In this document: positions 7,256-15,019 of the stretch, in pieces
Position numbering within the stretch: the stretch's first letter is position 1
How the letters are laid out: every line of letters begins with the position of its first letter
Origin: M3007 sp039804245
Lineage (GTDB): Bacteria > Bacteroidota > Bacteroidia > Chitinophagales > Saprospiraceae
Direction of reading: 5' to 3'
NCBI GenBank assembly: GCA_039804245.1
Contig: JBDLWO010000229.1
Span: forward strand, 1-15,116
Length of the DNA stretch: 15,116 nucleotides
Position numbers and translations under genes: made by a program
Notes under the pieces: model-generated
Seen by the model: the letters and a program-made list of their open reading frames with translations, nothing else
Told to the model about the DNA's origin: nothing
Database searches by the model: none

Positions 7256-8329
7256 ATGCTTATGAAAAAAACTACTCTACACCTCCTTCTGCTGTGTTTT
7301 GTGACGCTGGCGGCTTCGGGTATCCAGGCTCAGGACATACACTTTTCGCAGTTTTATCAAAGTCCGCTGAACCTCAACCCTGCGTTGACAGGCGTGATGA
7401 ACTGTAATCACCGTCTGGTGGCCAACTATCGCAACCAGTGGGCATCCATTCTTAAAAACAACGCCTACAATACATATTCTGCCAGTTACGACCAGAAGAT
7501 TCCTGTAGGACGCTACGATTACTTCGGCGTGGGCGGCACGCTCTGGGGCGACAAGGCTGGTTCTTCCGAGTTCGCAACTACACAGCTTCGCGCATCCGGC
7601 TCTTACGCCAAGAAAATGGGTGGATATCGCAAGAAGGCTCACTATCTCGTTCTGGGTGCAGACCTCGGTGTCAGCAACCGCAGTATCAACGTGGGTAATC
7701 TCCGCTGGCCAAGCCAGAACAACGGAAATGGTCAGTACGACGAAACAAAACCACAGGAAATCATTGATGATCCAAGTTTCATCTTCATGGATTTGTCTGC
7801 CGGTGCACTTTGGTTCAGCGTACTCAGCCCCGATGCAAACTTCTACTTCGGCGGTGCTTTCAATCACCTGAACCGTGCCAATCAGTCTTTTGATCGCGAT
7901 GATCAGACAGGTTCACGCATCAGTATTCCGCTTTACAGCAAGTTTACTTTCCACGCTGGTGGCGAATTCATGGTTGCCCAGAAGTTCGGTCTCAGCCCGG
8001 GTGTTGTTACTTTCTTCCAGGGCCCTTCCTGGCAGGTGAACGTGGGTAACTCCTTCAAGTTCCTGCTCGGCAACAGCCGCCGCTACAACCAGGCATTCCA
8101 GTTCGGTATCTGGGCCCGTATGGCTAACCGCCTCAGCGATGGCAAACTGCTCGATGCTGTCATCGCCAGTACGCGCTTCGACTACGAACAGTTCACAATC
8201 GGCTTCAGCTACGATATCAACACATCAGGCCTGAATCCGGCCACGAATGGTAACGGCGCCTTCGAATTTTCTTTGGTGTATAAAATCTGCGGACCCGAGC
8301 GCCGCGGTGTTTACTGCCCCAACTTCTGA
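7256..8329 (+). CDS. PorP/SprF family outer-membrane protein
   Basis: The PorP/SprF family comprises Bacteroidota outer-membrane barrel proteins linked to the type IX secretion system and gliding. Many genomes carry several paralogs, often paired with OmpA-like or adhesin genes. The signal peptide MKKTTLHLLLLCFVTLAASG ends near IQAQ. The mature protein begins with the family signature, QDIHFSQFYQSPLNLNPALTG followed by a segment ending RNQWASI. Alternating aromatic/polar strands follow to the C-terminus (CGPERRGVYCPNF). Its length of about 357 residues is usual. ATG 7256 or 7262 are both possible; the frame extends upstream to a TTG at 7142 but that extension is not signal-like. No other secretion gene is adjacent, so this may be an orphan paralog rather than the core PorP, and I give no symbol. 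A strong terminator follows. Confidence 0.9.
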   Translation: MLMKKTTLHLLLLCFVTLAASGIQAQDIHFSQFYQSPLNLNPALTGVMNCNHRLVANYRNQWASILKNNAYNTYSASYDQKIPVGRYDYFGVGGTLWGDKAGSSEFATTQLRASGSYAKKMGGYRKKAHYLVLGADLGVSNRSINVGNLRWPSQNNGNGQYDETKPQEIIDDPSFIFMDLSAGALWFSVLSPDANFYFGGAFNHLNRANQSFDRDDQTGSRISIPLYSKFTFHAGGEFMVAQKFGLSPGVVTFFQGPSWQVNVGNSFKFLLGNSRRYNQAFQFGIWARMANRLSDGKLLDAVIASTRFDYEQFTIGFSYDINTSGLNPATNGNGAFEFSLVYKICGPERRGVYCPNF

Positions 8330-8351
8330 TTCCAACTTTATATCAATATTT

Positions 8352-8392
8352 ATCGAGGCTTTCCGACCAGTGCGGGAAGCCTCGATGTTTTT
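8352..8392 (+). terminator. Terminator between PorP-like gene and convergent M20 gene
   Basis: A 13-bp stem (8352-8364 with 8374-8386, one G-U pair) has a 9-nt loop and is followed by G and five T on the plus strand. It sits 22 nt after the porP-like stop and 8 nt before the M20 stop codon on the other strand. On the minus strand the flank (AAATATTGAT) is not U-rich. It mainly serves the plus-strand gene but may also help end the convergent transcript. Confidence 0.88.
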
Positions 8393-8400
8393 GGGGCACT

Positions 8401-9588
8401 CTACACCGCAAGTTCCTGCAGTGCCAGCCAGGCCATCAGTCCCATGCCTGTTTCCAGGGCAGCCTCGTCAATTTCAAAAGTATTGGTATGTACCGGTGAG
8501 GTAATACCGCGATCCGGATTTCCGGTTCCCAACCGGTAGAAACAGGCCGGCATCACCTGCGCATAGTAGGCGAAATCTTCACCCGTCATACGCAACGGCA
8601 GGTCAACCACGTTTTCCTTGCCCAGATACGCTTCCGCCCAGCGCCTTGCCCGTGAAGTGAGTTCCTCATCGTTGTATAGCACAGGATATCCCTTCACGAT
8701 ATTGAATTCACAGGCGCCACCCATACTTTTGGCCAGCGATTCGGCAATTTTTTTCATGCGTTTGTGGGCATCCATACGCCAACGCTCATTCATCGTGCGA
8801 AATGTTCCCTGCAGCTGAACTTCTCCGGGTATGATATTCGTGGCGCCACCAATGGTGTTTATTTTTCCGAATGACAATACAGCCGGCACTGCAGGGTCGG
8901 CGTACCGACTGACTATCTGCTGCAGGGTCACGAGTAACTGGGCGGTAATCATTACCGGATCCACACACTGATCAGGCATGGCGCCATGCCCACCTTTCCC
9001 TTTTACTGTCACATAGATTTCATCAGTGGAGGCCATGTATATTCCCGGACGAAAGCCCACCACGCCTGCGCGCAGGGGCGGGTGTACGTGTTGTCCGAAA
9101 ATACTGGCGGGCCTGGGCTTTTCCAGAACACCCTCCTGAATCATCAGACTGGCTCCGCCTGGCAGCAGTTCCTCCCCGGGCTGAAATATACACTTGACAG
9201 TCCCCTCAAAACGGTCGCGCAAACTGTGAAGTATTTTTACCGCCCCGAGTAGCGAAGCTGTATGAACATCGTGTCCGCAGGCGTGCATAATCCCCGGGTT
9301 TCTGGATGCCCAGGGGGTCTCGTTGGCCTCCTGTATGGGCAGTGCATCCATATCGGCACGCAGAGCCACGGTCCTTTTCCTCGGGTTACGCCCCTTTATC
9401 AGTGCTGCAATCCCGTTTCCGGCGATACCTTGCCTGAATTCAACCCCTGTTGACTGCAATTGTCCGGCAATAAAACGGGCAGTTTCCACTTCCTGAAAGG
9501 ATAACTCGGGATGGGCATGAAGGTGCCGTCGCCAGTCGGTCACTTCCTGAAGCAGCCCCTTTGCCAGTTGTTGTATAGCTTCTTTCAT
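8401..9588 (-). CDS. M20D family amidohydrolase/carboxypeptidase
   Basis: The M20D family includes N-acyl-amino-acid amidohydrolases such as hippurate hydrolase, indole-acetyl-amino-acid hydrolases and N-acetyl-diaminopimelate deacetylase. These are cytoplasmic dinuclear metalloenzymes. From ATG 9588 the protein has 395 residues, the normal length. Visible motifs are HAHPELSFQE (24-33), RADMDALP (77-84), ACGHDVHTA with C104/H106, QPGEE with E139/E140, GQHVHP (165-170), the lid-domain KGGHGAMP, MTGEDFAYYAQ (334-344) and SPVHTNTFEIDE with H367. All expected metal and catalytic residues are present. The frame runs further upstream, but MKEAIQQ matches the family start and has AAGGAAA about 10 nt before it. 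It is the only complete minus-strand gene here. The substrate cannot be told from sequence. Confidence 0.93.
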   Translation of the reverse strand: MKEAIQQLAKGLLQEVTDWRRHLHAHPELSFQEVETARFIAGQLQSTGVEFRQGIAGNGIAALIKGRNPRKRTVALRADMDALPIQEANETPWASRNPGIMHACGHDVHTASLLGAVKILHSLRDRFEGTVKCIFQPGEELLPGGASLMIQEGVLEKPRPASIFGQHVHPPLRAGVVGFRPGIYMASTDEIYVTVKGKGGHGAMPDQCVDPVMITAQLLVTLQQIVSRYADPAVPAVLSFGKINTIGGATNIIPGEVQLQGTFRTMNERWRMDAHKRMKKIAESLAKSMGGACEFNIVKGYPVLYNDEELTSRARRWAEAYLGKENVVDLPLRMTGEDFAYYAQVMPACFYRLGTGNPDRGITSPVHTNTFEIDEAALETGMGLMAWLALQELAV

Positions 9589-9641
9589 GGTCGTAAATTT
9601 CCTTATTAAACACCTGATAACCAAAAAACATGGTAAATATT

Positions 9642-9650
9642 GCGAAAATA
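9642..9650 (-). promoter_or_regulatory. Possible promoter -7 box for the M20D gene
   Basis: On the minus strand TATTTTCGC differs from TAnnTTTG at one position and is followed by C, as at the other sites in the window. It lies about 54 nt before the M20D start codon in the 125-nt divergent gap. No TTG is present at the right -33 distance. Confidence 0.3.
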
Positions 9651-9694
9651 TGCCAATTTGTACATCCATTTTATCCGAATCAATCATCATGGTT

Positions 9695-9703
9695 TACCTT
9701 AGC
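9695..9703 (+). promoter_or_regulatory. Possible promoter -7 box for the Ig-like lipoprotein gene
   Basis: TACCTTAGC has one mismatch to TAnnTTTG and ends 10 nt before ATG 9714. It would imply a very short 5' leader. No TTG lies at the expected -33 distance. The call rests on the repeated pattern seen across the window. Confidence 0.35.
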
Positions 9704-9713
9704 CTTTCCAAAT

Positions 9714-11381
9714 ATGAACTTCAATAACTTATTCCCGATATGGCTGCTTGCGCTGGCACTTGTCTCCTGCGCGCGGCAGGGCGCACCTGCGGGTGGCCCC
9801 AAAGACACAACGCCGCCCTCGGTGGATACACTGTATAGTACCAGAAACTATTCCACCCGCTTCAGACCCTCCAGGATTGAGCTCCGATTCGATGAATGGG
9901 TAACTCTTTCGGATGCTGCCAGCCAGATTGTGGTTTCACCCCCACTGGCCAAACGACCCGAGGTTGTACTGAGGGGGAAGACAGTTACCCTGACCTTCGA
10001 TCCGTCAGAGCAACTGCGCGACAGCGCGACCTATACCATCAATTTCGGCACGGCAGTGAAGGATCTGCATGAAGGTAATCCCGCCAAAGATCTTCGTTTT
10101 GTTTTTTCCACCGGGGATATGATAGACAGTCTCAGGGTCAGCGGGCGGGTTGCAGATGCCCTGACCGGTGATCCGGTCGAAAATATTTCTGTCATGCTTT
10201 ACGATATCGTTGCTGACAGTGTAGTTCGCAAATCGAGGCCTTACTACTTTTCCCGCACAGACAAATCAGGTAAATTTGAAATCAGAAACGTAAAATCCGG
10301 TCGCTTCAAGGTGGCTGCCATTGATGATGCCGATCAAAACCTCCGCTGGGATGGGGAAAATGAAAAAACAGCTTTTCTGGACACACTGCTCAGTGTGCGC
10401 GATTCGGCGCTGAATATTGTGGTGCTGCGGCTGTTCAAAAATCAGCCCCGATATCGGCTTGCCGAGAAAAATGCGGATACTTACGGGGTTGTCAGGCTGA
10501 AATTCAGCGGGACGGCGGATTCAGCTCTGATACGGACCGATACAGTGCCCGGACTGAATCTCATACAGGAAAGGGCGGCAGACTCTGTTCTGGTTTGGTA
10601 CGATCTGCCGGCAGAAAACGCATGGAATCTTCTCATTAACAGCGACACGGTGAAGGTAAAAGCGCTTTCGAAAGAGAATTTTATAAAGCGACATGATATT
10701 TACTTCGATGGGGATGCCTCCCGTCCGGATCAGAAGCAGGCACAGGCTGCAGCCTTTGTCAAAACAATTCAGCATACGCCGGGGAAACCGCTGCCCCTGC
10801 TGTTTAACGTCCCGGTGGTGGCTGCTGATACATCGCTTTGGGTACTCACATCCGATTCTACCCGAGTTCGGAGCTACTCACCGGATACCGACATTACCCA
10901 TCCGCGCCGGATTCTGCTGGATGTCAACTGGCAGCCGGCGGTCAGCTACAAACTCGAACTGTTGCCCGGCGCGATAACCGACCTGTGGGGCGGAAAAAAT
11001 TCCGATACACTCCGCCGACAGATCAATATACCCGGGGAAAAGCAATTATCTTCACTGACAATCAATGTTGATCGGCTTATTCCGGGTGAACAATACGTAC
11101 TTCAGCTGGTGAATGGCCCCAATACGGAAGAGGAAAGGGTCTTCACTGCAAGTGCGCCCAAAGAAACATTTCTGTTCCCGCGTCTTCCGGTGGCGCCCTG
11201 GATTTCACGGGTATTTCACGACTCCAACCGCAACGGCCGGTGGGATACGGGTGATTATTACCTCCGGAGGCAGCCGGAAGCCAACTACACAAAAAAAATA
11301 GAGGGACTCCGCGCCAACTGGGAACTTTCAGTAGATTTCACGCTTGATTCCGGCGAAAAGGAGCAAAAGAAGTCTCAATAA
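9714..11381 (+). CDS. Ig-like domain lipoprotein (SbsA Ig/Big_5-like)
   Basis: From ATG 9714 the protein has 555 residues and begins with a lipoprotein signal whose lipobox is LVSC (Cys19). Bacteroidota-type GAPAGGPKDTTPP follows at 23-35. Then comes a Big_5/SbsA Ig-like domain (about 35-135) with FDEWVTL, a TFDP segment and TYTINFGTAVKDLHEGN. A carboxypeptidase-regulatory-like beta-sandwich (about 140-225, VSGRVADALTGDPVENI) is next, and the rest is beta-rich. The gene is widespread in Bacteroidota but its role is unknown to me; an envelope-anchored structural or binding function is inferred. The frame extends to an ATG at 9630, but that stretch is not signal-like and lies within the divergent promoter region. 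It overlaps no neighbour; the TMTC-like gene starts 79 nt later on the same strand, probably in one transcript. Confidence 0.85.
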   Translation: MNFNNLFPIWLLALALVSCARQGAPAGGPKDTTPPSVDTLYSTRNYSTRFRPSRIELRFDEWVTLSDAASQIVVSPPLAKRPEVVLRGKTVTLTFDPSEQLRDSATYTINFGTAVKDLHEGNPAKDLRFVFSTGDMIDSLRVSGRVADALTGDPVENISVMLYDIVADSVVRKSRPYYFSRTDKSGKFEIRNVKSGRFKVAAIDDADQNLRWDGENEKTAFLDTLLSVRDSALNIVVLRLFKNQPRYRLAEKNADTYGVVRLKFSGTADSALIRTDTVPGLNLIQERAADSVLVWYDLPAENAWNLLINSDTVKVKALSKENFIKRHDIYFDGDASRPDQKQAQAAAFVKTIQHTPGKPLPLLFNVPVVAADTSLWVLTSDSTRVRSYSPDTDITHPRRILLDVNWQPAVSYKLELLPGAITDLWGGKNSDTLRRQINIPGEKQLSSLTINVDRLIPGEQYVLQLVNGPNTEEERVFTASAPKETFLFPRLPVAPWISRVFHDSNRNGRWDTGDYYLRRQPEANYTKKIEGLRANWELSVDFTLDSGEKEQKKSQ

Positions 11382-11460
11382 AATAACCATCATACTTCCG
11401 GCTGAAACCAGATATACTGCACCTCCGGATCAGTTTTTGATTGAAATATTCGTTCAAAAC

Positions 11461-13413
11461 ATGGCAAAAAAATCAGGCACCAAATCCGAAAAAACCGTTC
11501 CGGCTGTTTCCGGAAAACCCGGCAACATTACCCAAAACTGGCTGCTCTTTGCAATCACCTTCATTCTGTATGTCAACACCCTTGGCCACGGGTTTGTACT
11601 CGATGATGGACTCGTCATTCTGGAGAATGCCTATACAAAAGCGGGCCTGAGTGGAATTGTGGATATACTCACCCACGATACATTCCATGGGTATTTCCAG
11701 AAAGAGGGAATGGATACATTAGTTTCGGGGGGCAGGTACAGACCTGTTTCTCAGGTGCTTTTTGCTTTACTTTGCCAGTTTTTTGGCGAAAATGCCTTTG
11801 TTTTTCATCTTGTCAATATATTGCTTTATTCACTGACAGTGGTGGTGCTGTTTCATACGCTCCGTTTGCTGTTGCGTGATACGGGAGAAGAAATTGCCCG
11901 GAATGTACCATGGATGGCCGCTCTCCTTTTTGCTGTTCATCCGATACACACCGAGGTCGTAGCCAACATCAAGAGTGCGGATGAAATTCTGGCGTTGCTG
12001 GGAAGTCTGGCAACGTTGTATTACACACTCAGGGGTTTTGATACGGGAGAAAAAAAGTGGTTGCTGCTGGCTGGCGTCACGTTTCTGTTGGCCTGTCTTT
12101 CCAAAGAGAATGCAGTAGCGTATATTGTCCTGATTCCCGTTGCCATCAGGTATTTCAGATCAGAAAAGAAATCTCTTATGGGTCATACCTGGCCTGTAAT
12201 CGCTGCCTTTCTGGCGTTTTTTATTATTCGAGGCTCCATATTGCCATGGAGTTCGCTGGCCGGAACGGCTCCTGCTGAACTGCTGAACAATCCGTTTCTG
12301 AAGGATTTGAACGGACAGCTTGTTCCTTTTTCCTTTACTGAAAAACTGGCTACTATACTTTTCACGCTCTGGAAATACCTGCAGCTACTCATAGTTCCGC
12401 AACCGCTCACACATGATTATTATCCGAGGCAGGTAGATGTGACGTCCCTGACAGATCCGTTTGTGCTGCTGGCGGTGGTGCTGTATGGTTTCATTGTATA
12501 CAGAACCGTCCGTGGGATCATGCGTCGCGACCCGGAGTCTTATGGCTGGCTGGCATTTTTGCTCCCCCTCGGCGTCGTTTCCAATCTGCTGTTCCCGATT
12601 GGTACCAATATGAGTGAGCGTTTTGTATTCATGCCGTCTGTTGGTATCTGCCTGGTCGCAGCGCTTCTGCTTGAGAGGTGGCAGCAGCGTGGCGGAGCTG
12701 CACGTATGCTGTGGATATCGGTACTGATACTATTTTCCCTGAAGACATTTACCCGCAATTTTGCGTGGGAGAGCAATGAAAAACTTTACAGGGCCGATAT
12801 AGTTGTTTCTGACAGGAGTATCAAACTTCAGATCGCGTATGCGCAGGTACTCCTCGAACGCGCGCGCGAGACAGAGGATGCTGCTGGTAAAACGGCATTT
12901 GTGCAAGAGGGTTTGAAGCACATCAACAGTGCGCTCGCGTTATACCCCGATTTCCCGACGGCACTGGTGATAAGAGGAAATCTTTATGCGGAGGCGAAGA
13001 AATACCCGGAAGCGATTGCCGACCACCGGAAAGTATTTGCCGGGGCTCCCGACAATGTGGTTAATGGAGAGCGATTGGCCACTATCCTGCGGGGTGCAGG
13101 ACTTGACGCCGGACAACTGAAGCGCGATTTTGCCTCATCGCGAGTTTATCTGAACGAAGCGTGGCAGATAAATCCGCGAGATCCGGAAACGGCTCGTCTG
13201 CTTGGAGTCCTGAATATGGTTCAGGGGGACAGGGACGCTGCCCTCGAGTGGTTACAGAAAGGGGAGGCTGTGGCCGGAGAAGATGCCGCAGCGCTCTGGG
13301 AACTGGGTGTTGCGTACAATAACCTCGGTATGCCCGACAAGGCACGGGCTCTTCAGCAAAAGGCATATCAGGTGGACCCCGATATCGTGAAACGGGTACA
13401 GGATACTCAATAA
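11461..13413 (+). CDS. TMTC-like multi-pass membrane protein with C-terminal TPRs
   Basis: From ATG 11461 this 650-residue protein has about ten hydrophobic segments (about 27-430) followed by tetratricopeptide repeats (about 455-645). The membrane part carries motifs I associate with the DUF1736/TMTC family, whose animal members are O-mannosyltransferases of GT-C type. These are VLDDG with D48/D49, RYRPVSQ (92-98), FHLVN (115-119), HPIHTEVVAN (160-169), SKEN (214-217), PQPLTHDYYP (313-322), ERFVFMPSVGIC (386-397) and RNFAWESNEKLYR (432-444). By analogy D48/D49 would be the catalytic or donor-binding pair. Acceptor and lipid donor are unknown, and glycosyl transfer by the bacterial protein is inference. 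The frame also extends upstream to ATG 11344, overlapping the lipoprotein gene, but the residues before Met 11461 look non-coding. TrhO follows 44 nt later. Confidence 0.83.
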   Translation: MAKKSGTKSEKTVPAVSGKPGNITQNWLLFAITFILYVNTLGHGFVLDDGLVILENAYTKAGLSGIVDILTHDTFHGYFQKEGMDTLVSGGRYRPVSQVLFALLCQFFGENAFVFHLVNILLYSLTVVVLFHTLRLLLRDTGEEIARNVPWMAALLFAVHPIHTEVVANIKSADEILALLGSLATLYYTLRGFDTGEKKWLLLAGVTFLLACLSKENAVAYIVLIPVAIRYFRSEKKSLMGHTWPVIAAFLAFFIIRGSILPWSSLAGTAPAELLNNPFLKDLNGQLVPFSFTEKLATILFTLWKYLQLLIVPQPLTHDYYPRQVDVTSLTDPFVLLAVVLYGFIVYRTVRGIMRRDPESYGWLAFLLPLGVVSNLLFPIGTNMSERFVFMPSVGICLVAALLLERWQQRGGAARMLWISVLILFSLKTFTRNFAWESNEKLYRADIVVSDRSIKLQIAYAQVLLERARETEDAAGKTAFVQEGLKHINSALALYPDFPTALVIRGNLYAEAKKYPEAIADHRKVFAGAPDNVVNGERLATILRGAGLDAGQLKRDFASSRVYLNEAWQINPRDPETARLLGVLNMVQGDRDAALEWLQKGEAVAGEDAAALWELGVAYNNLGMPDKARALQQKAYQVDPDIVKRVQDTQ

Positions 13414-13438
13414 GTATGTGAGGAAAGCTGCTATCCCG

Positions 13439-13447
13439 TATCTTTGC
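13439..13447 (+). promoter_or_regulatory. Putative promoter -7 box for trhO
   Basis: TATCTTTGC is an exact match to TAnnTTTG, placed in the 44-nt gap before trhO and ending 10 nt before its ATG. No TTG is found about 21 nt upstream. If used, it gives trhO and the downstream TonB-domain gene a separate transcript with a leader of only a few bases. Confidence 0.5.
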
Positions 13448-13457
13448 AACTGAAACT

Positions 13458-14537
13458 ATGGAACAGGAAATACAGAAGAAAAAACCGCTCCGCAATTTGC
13501 TCAATCGCGTCAACCGGCGCGAACTGAAGGAGCGCATGCGCAACAGTACGGAAAAACGCGTCACGCTTTCCTATTACAAATACCACAAGATTGACGATCC
13601 GTACGCATTTCGTGATGATTTGTTCATCAATTACCACGAGCTGGGGGTTCTGGGCAGGATATATGTAGCCCGGGAGGGTGTAAATGCCCAGCTTTCGGTA
13701 CCCGAAGAGCGATTCAGCGATTTCAGGGAATACATGGACACCTGGCCCATGTTCCGCGGAATGAGGCTGAATATCGCCGTGGAAGCAGACGGGAAGTCAT
13801 TTTTCACACTTACGATCAAGGTGCGCGACAAGATTGTGGCTGATGGCATTGACGATCCGGAATTTGACCCGTCGAAAACGGGAATACACCTGAACGCCGA
13901 GGCATGGAACAAGCTGGCCGAGGATCCGCATACCGTTATTGTGGATATGCGTAACCACTATGAGAGCGAGGTTGGCCGTTTTGAGAATGCCATTATACCC
14001 GATGCAGTTACATTCAGGGAAGAGTTGCCGATGGTGGCTGAAATGCTGGAACAGAACAAGGATAAAAATATCCTTATGTATTGTACCGGAGGTATTCGCT
14101 GTGAGAAAGCGAGCGCCTACATGAAGTACAGGGGGTTCAACAATGTTTTTCAGCTGGAGGGTGGTATCATCGAGTACAACCGGCAGGTAAAAGCGGGTGG
14201 TTTGACAAACAAATTTCTGGGAATCAATTTTGTTTTTGACGAGCGGTTGGGTGAGCGCATCAGTGAAGATATCATTTCACAGTGCCATCAGTGCGGTCAA
14301 CCGGCAGACAAGCATGTGAATTGTGCCAATCATTACTGTCATATCCTTTTCATACAATGCACTGCCTGTGCAGAAAAGTACAGCGAGTGTTGTTCCGACC
14401 AGTGTGCTTCGTTTAATTCGCTTACGGAGGAAGAACAGAGGATAAAGGCGCCCTCCGCAATATTCAATGGTTCGAAATTCGGGAAAGGGGCCTACAAGGC
14501 GTTCCGGAAGTCGGGCGCGCAACTCAACAAGGACTGA
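13458..14537 (+). CDS. trhO: tRNA uridine(34) hydroxylase TrhO (YceA/UPF0176, rhodanese fold)
   Basis: TrhO carries out oxygen-dependent hydroxylation of wobble uridine 34 in tRNA, leading to ho5U and its derivatives. An N-terminal acylphosphatase-like domain (about 35-125) includes GRIYVAREGVNAQLS (66-80). A rhodanese domain follows (about 145-245) with VDMRNHYESEVGRF and the active-site loop YCTGGIRCEKA, Cys209. The C-terminus has nine Cys between 276 and 316, including CHQCG and CTAC pairs, a pattern suggesting a bound metal and usual for the family's C-terminal extension. At 359 residues it is a normal length; the first 30 basic residues extend beyond the core. The start ATG 13458 has no Shine-Dalgarno sequence but lies just after a TATCTTTGC box. 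The TonB_C-domain gene begins five nt after its stop. Confidence 0.94.
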   Translation: MEQEIQKKKPLRNLLNRVNRRELKERMRNSTEKRVTLSYYKYHKIDDPYAFRDDLFINYHELGVLGRIYVAREGVNAQLSVPEERFSDFREYMDTWPMFRGMRLNIAVEADGKSFFTLTIKVRDKIVADGIDDPEFDPSKTGIHLNAEAWNKLAEDPHTVIVDMRNHYESEVGRFENAIIPDAVTFREELPMVAEMLEQNKDKNILMYCTGGIRCEKASAYMKYRGFNNVFQLEGGIIEYNRQVKAGGLTNKFLGINFVFDERLGERISEDIISQCHQCGQPADKHVNCANHYCHILFIQCTACAEKYSECCSDQCASFNSLTEEEQRIKAPSAIFNGSKFGKGAYKAFRKSGAQLNKD

Positions 14538-14542
14538 TTAGA

Positions 14543-15007
14543 ATGGAAAAAGATAAAAGGAAGACCAGATTTGTTTACCAGCCGGAGTATCCCGGCGGGC
14601 CCAAAGAGCTTACAAAGTTTTTGTATTCCAACCTTCGTTATCCCAAAGATGCATTGTCGAACAGGATTGAGGGTGTAGTTTATATGGAATATGATATAGA
14701 CAACAAGGGAGTTGTTGTTGCGACGCGGGTTCTGAAAGGGTTAGGACATGGTTGCGACGAAGAGGCTGCCCGTGTTGTAAAGATGCTCAGGTTTACGGTA
14801 GCCAAGAACAGGGGAATACATGTATTGTTTCACCAGAAAGTGCGCATCAAGTTCAAATTACCGGAAGAAAAACCGGCTCAGCAGGCAGTTCCGCAGCAGG
14901 TGAACTATTCATATACTGTTACCACAACAGTTACACAAACAGCCGATGCGCAGGAACAGCAGGAACAGGGTAGTACAACAACCTACAGCTACACCATTAC
15001 ATTTTGA
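14543..15007 (+). CDS. TonB C-terminal domain protein lacking a membrane anchor
   Basis: This 154-residue protein has a TonB_C-like domain at about 15-107, with YPGGPKELTKFLYSNLRYP (16-34), IEGVVYMEYDIDNKG (42-56) and LGHGCDEEAARVVK (67-80). The usual following PxWxPG is replaced by LRFTVAKNRG. Known TonB proteins span the inner membrane and energise outer-membrane receptors, but here there is no N-terminal transmembrane segment, signal peptide or Pro-rich spacer. It begins directly with a charged MEKDKRK. The last 45 residues are Gln/Thr/Tyr-rich and include two similar strands, YSYTVT (122-127) and YSYTIT (148-153). It starts five nt after trhO with AAGGA upstream, so it is probably co-transcribed. 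True energy transduction seems doubtful; a soluble adaptor role is speculative. Confidence 0.8.
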   Translation: MEKDKRKTRFVYQPEYPGGPKELTKFLYSNLRYPKDALSNRIEGVVYMEYDIDNKGVVVATRVLKGLGHGCDEEAARVVKMLRFTVAKNRGIHVLFHQKVRIKFKLPEEKPAQQAVPQQVNYSYTVTTTVTQTADAQEQQEQGSTTTYSYTITF

Positions 15008-15019
15008 GCAACAGGCTCC

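Noticed and set aside
9589..9690. N-terminal extension of the M20D gene
   Set aside because: MKEAIQQ at 9588 matches the usual family start and has AAGGAAA upstream. The extension covers the divergent promoter region.
9630..9713. N-terminal extension of the lipoprotein gene to ATG 9630
   Set aside because: It would place non-signal residues before a clean lipoprotein signal peptide beginning at 9714.
11344..11460. N-terminal extension of the TMTC-like gene overlapping the lipoprotein gene
   Set aside because: The extra residues show no family similarity. ATG 11461 begins a short basic, polar N-terminus followed by the first membrane helix.
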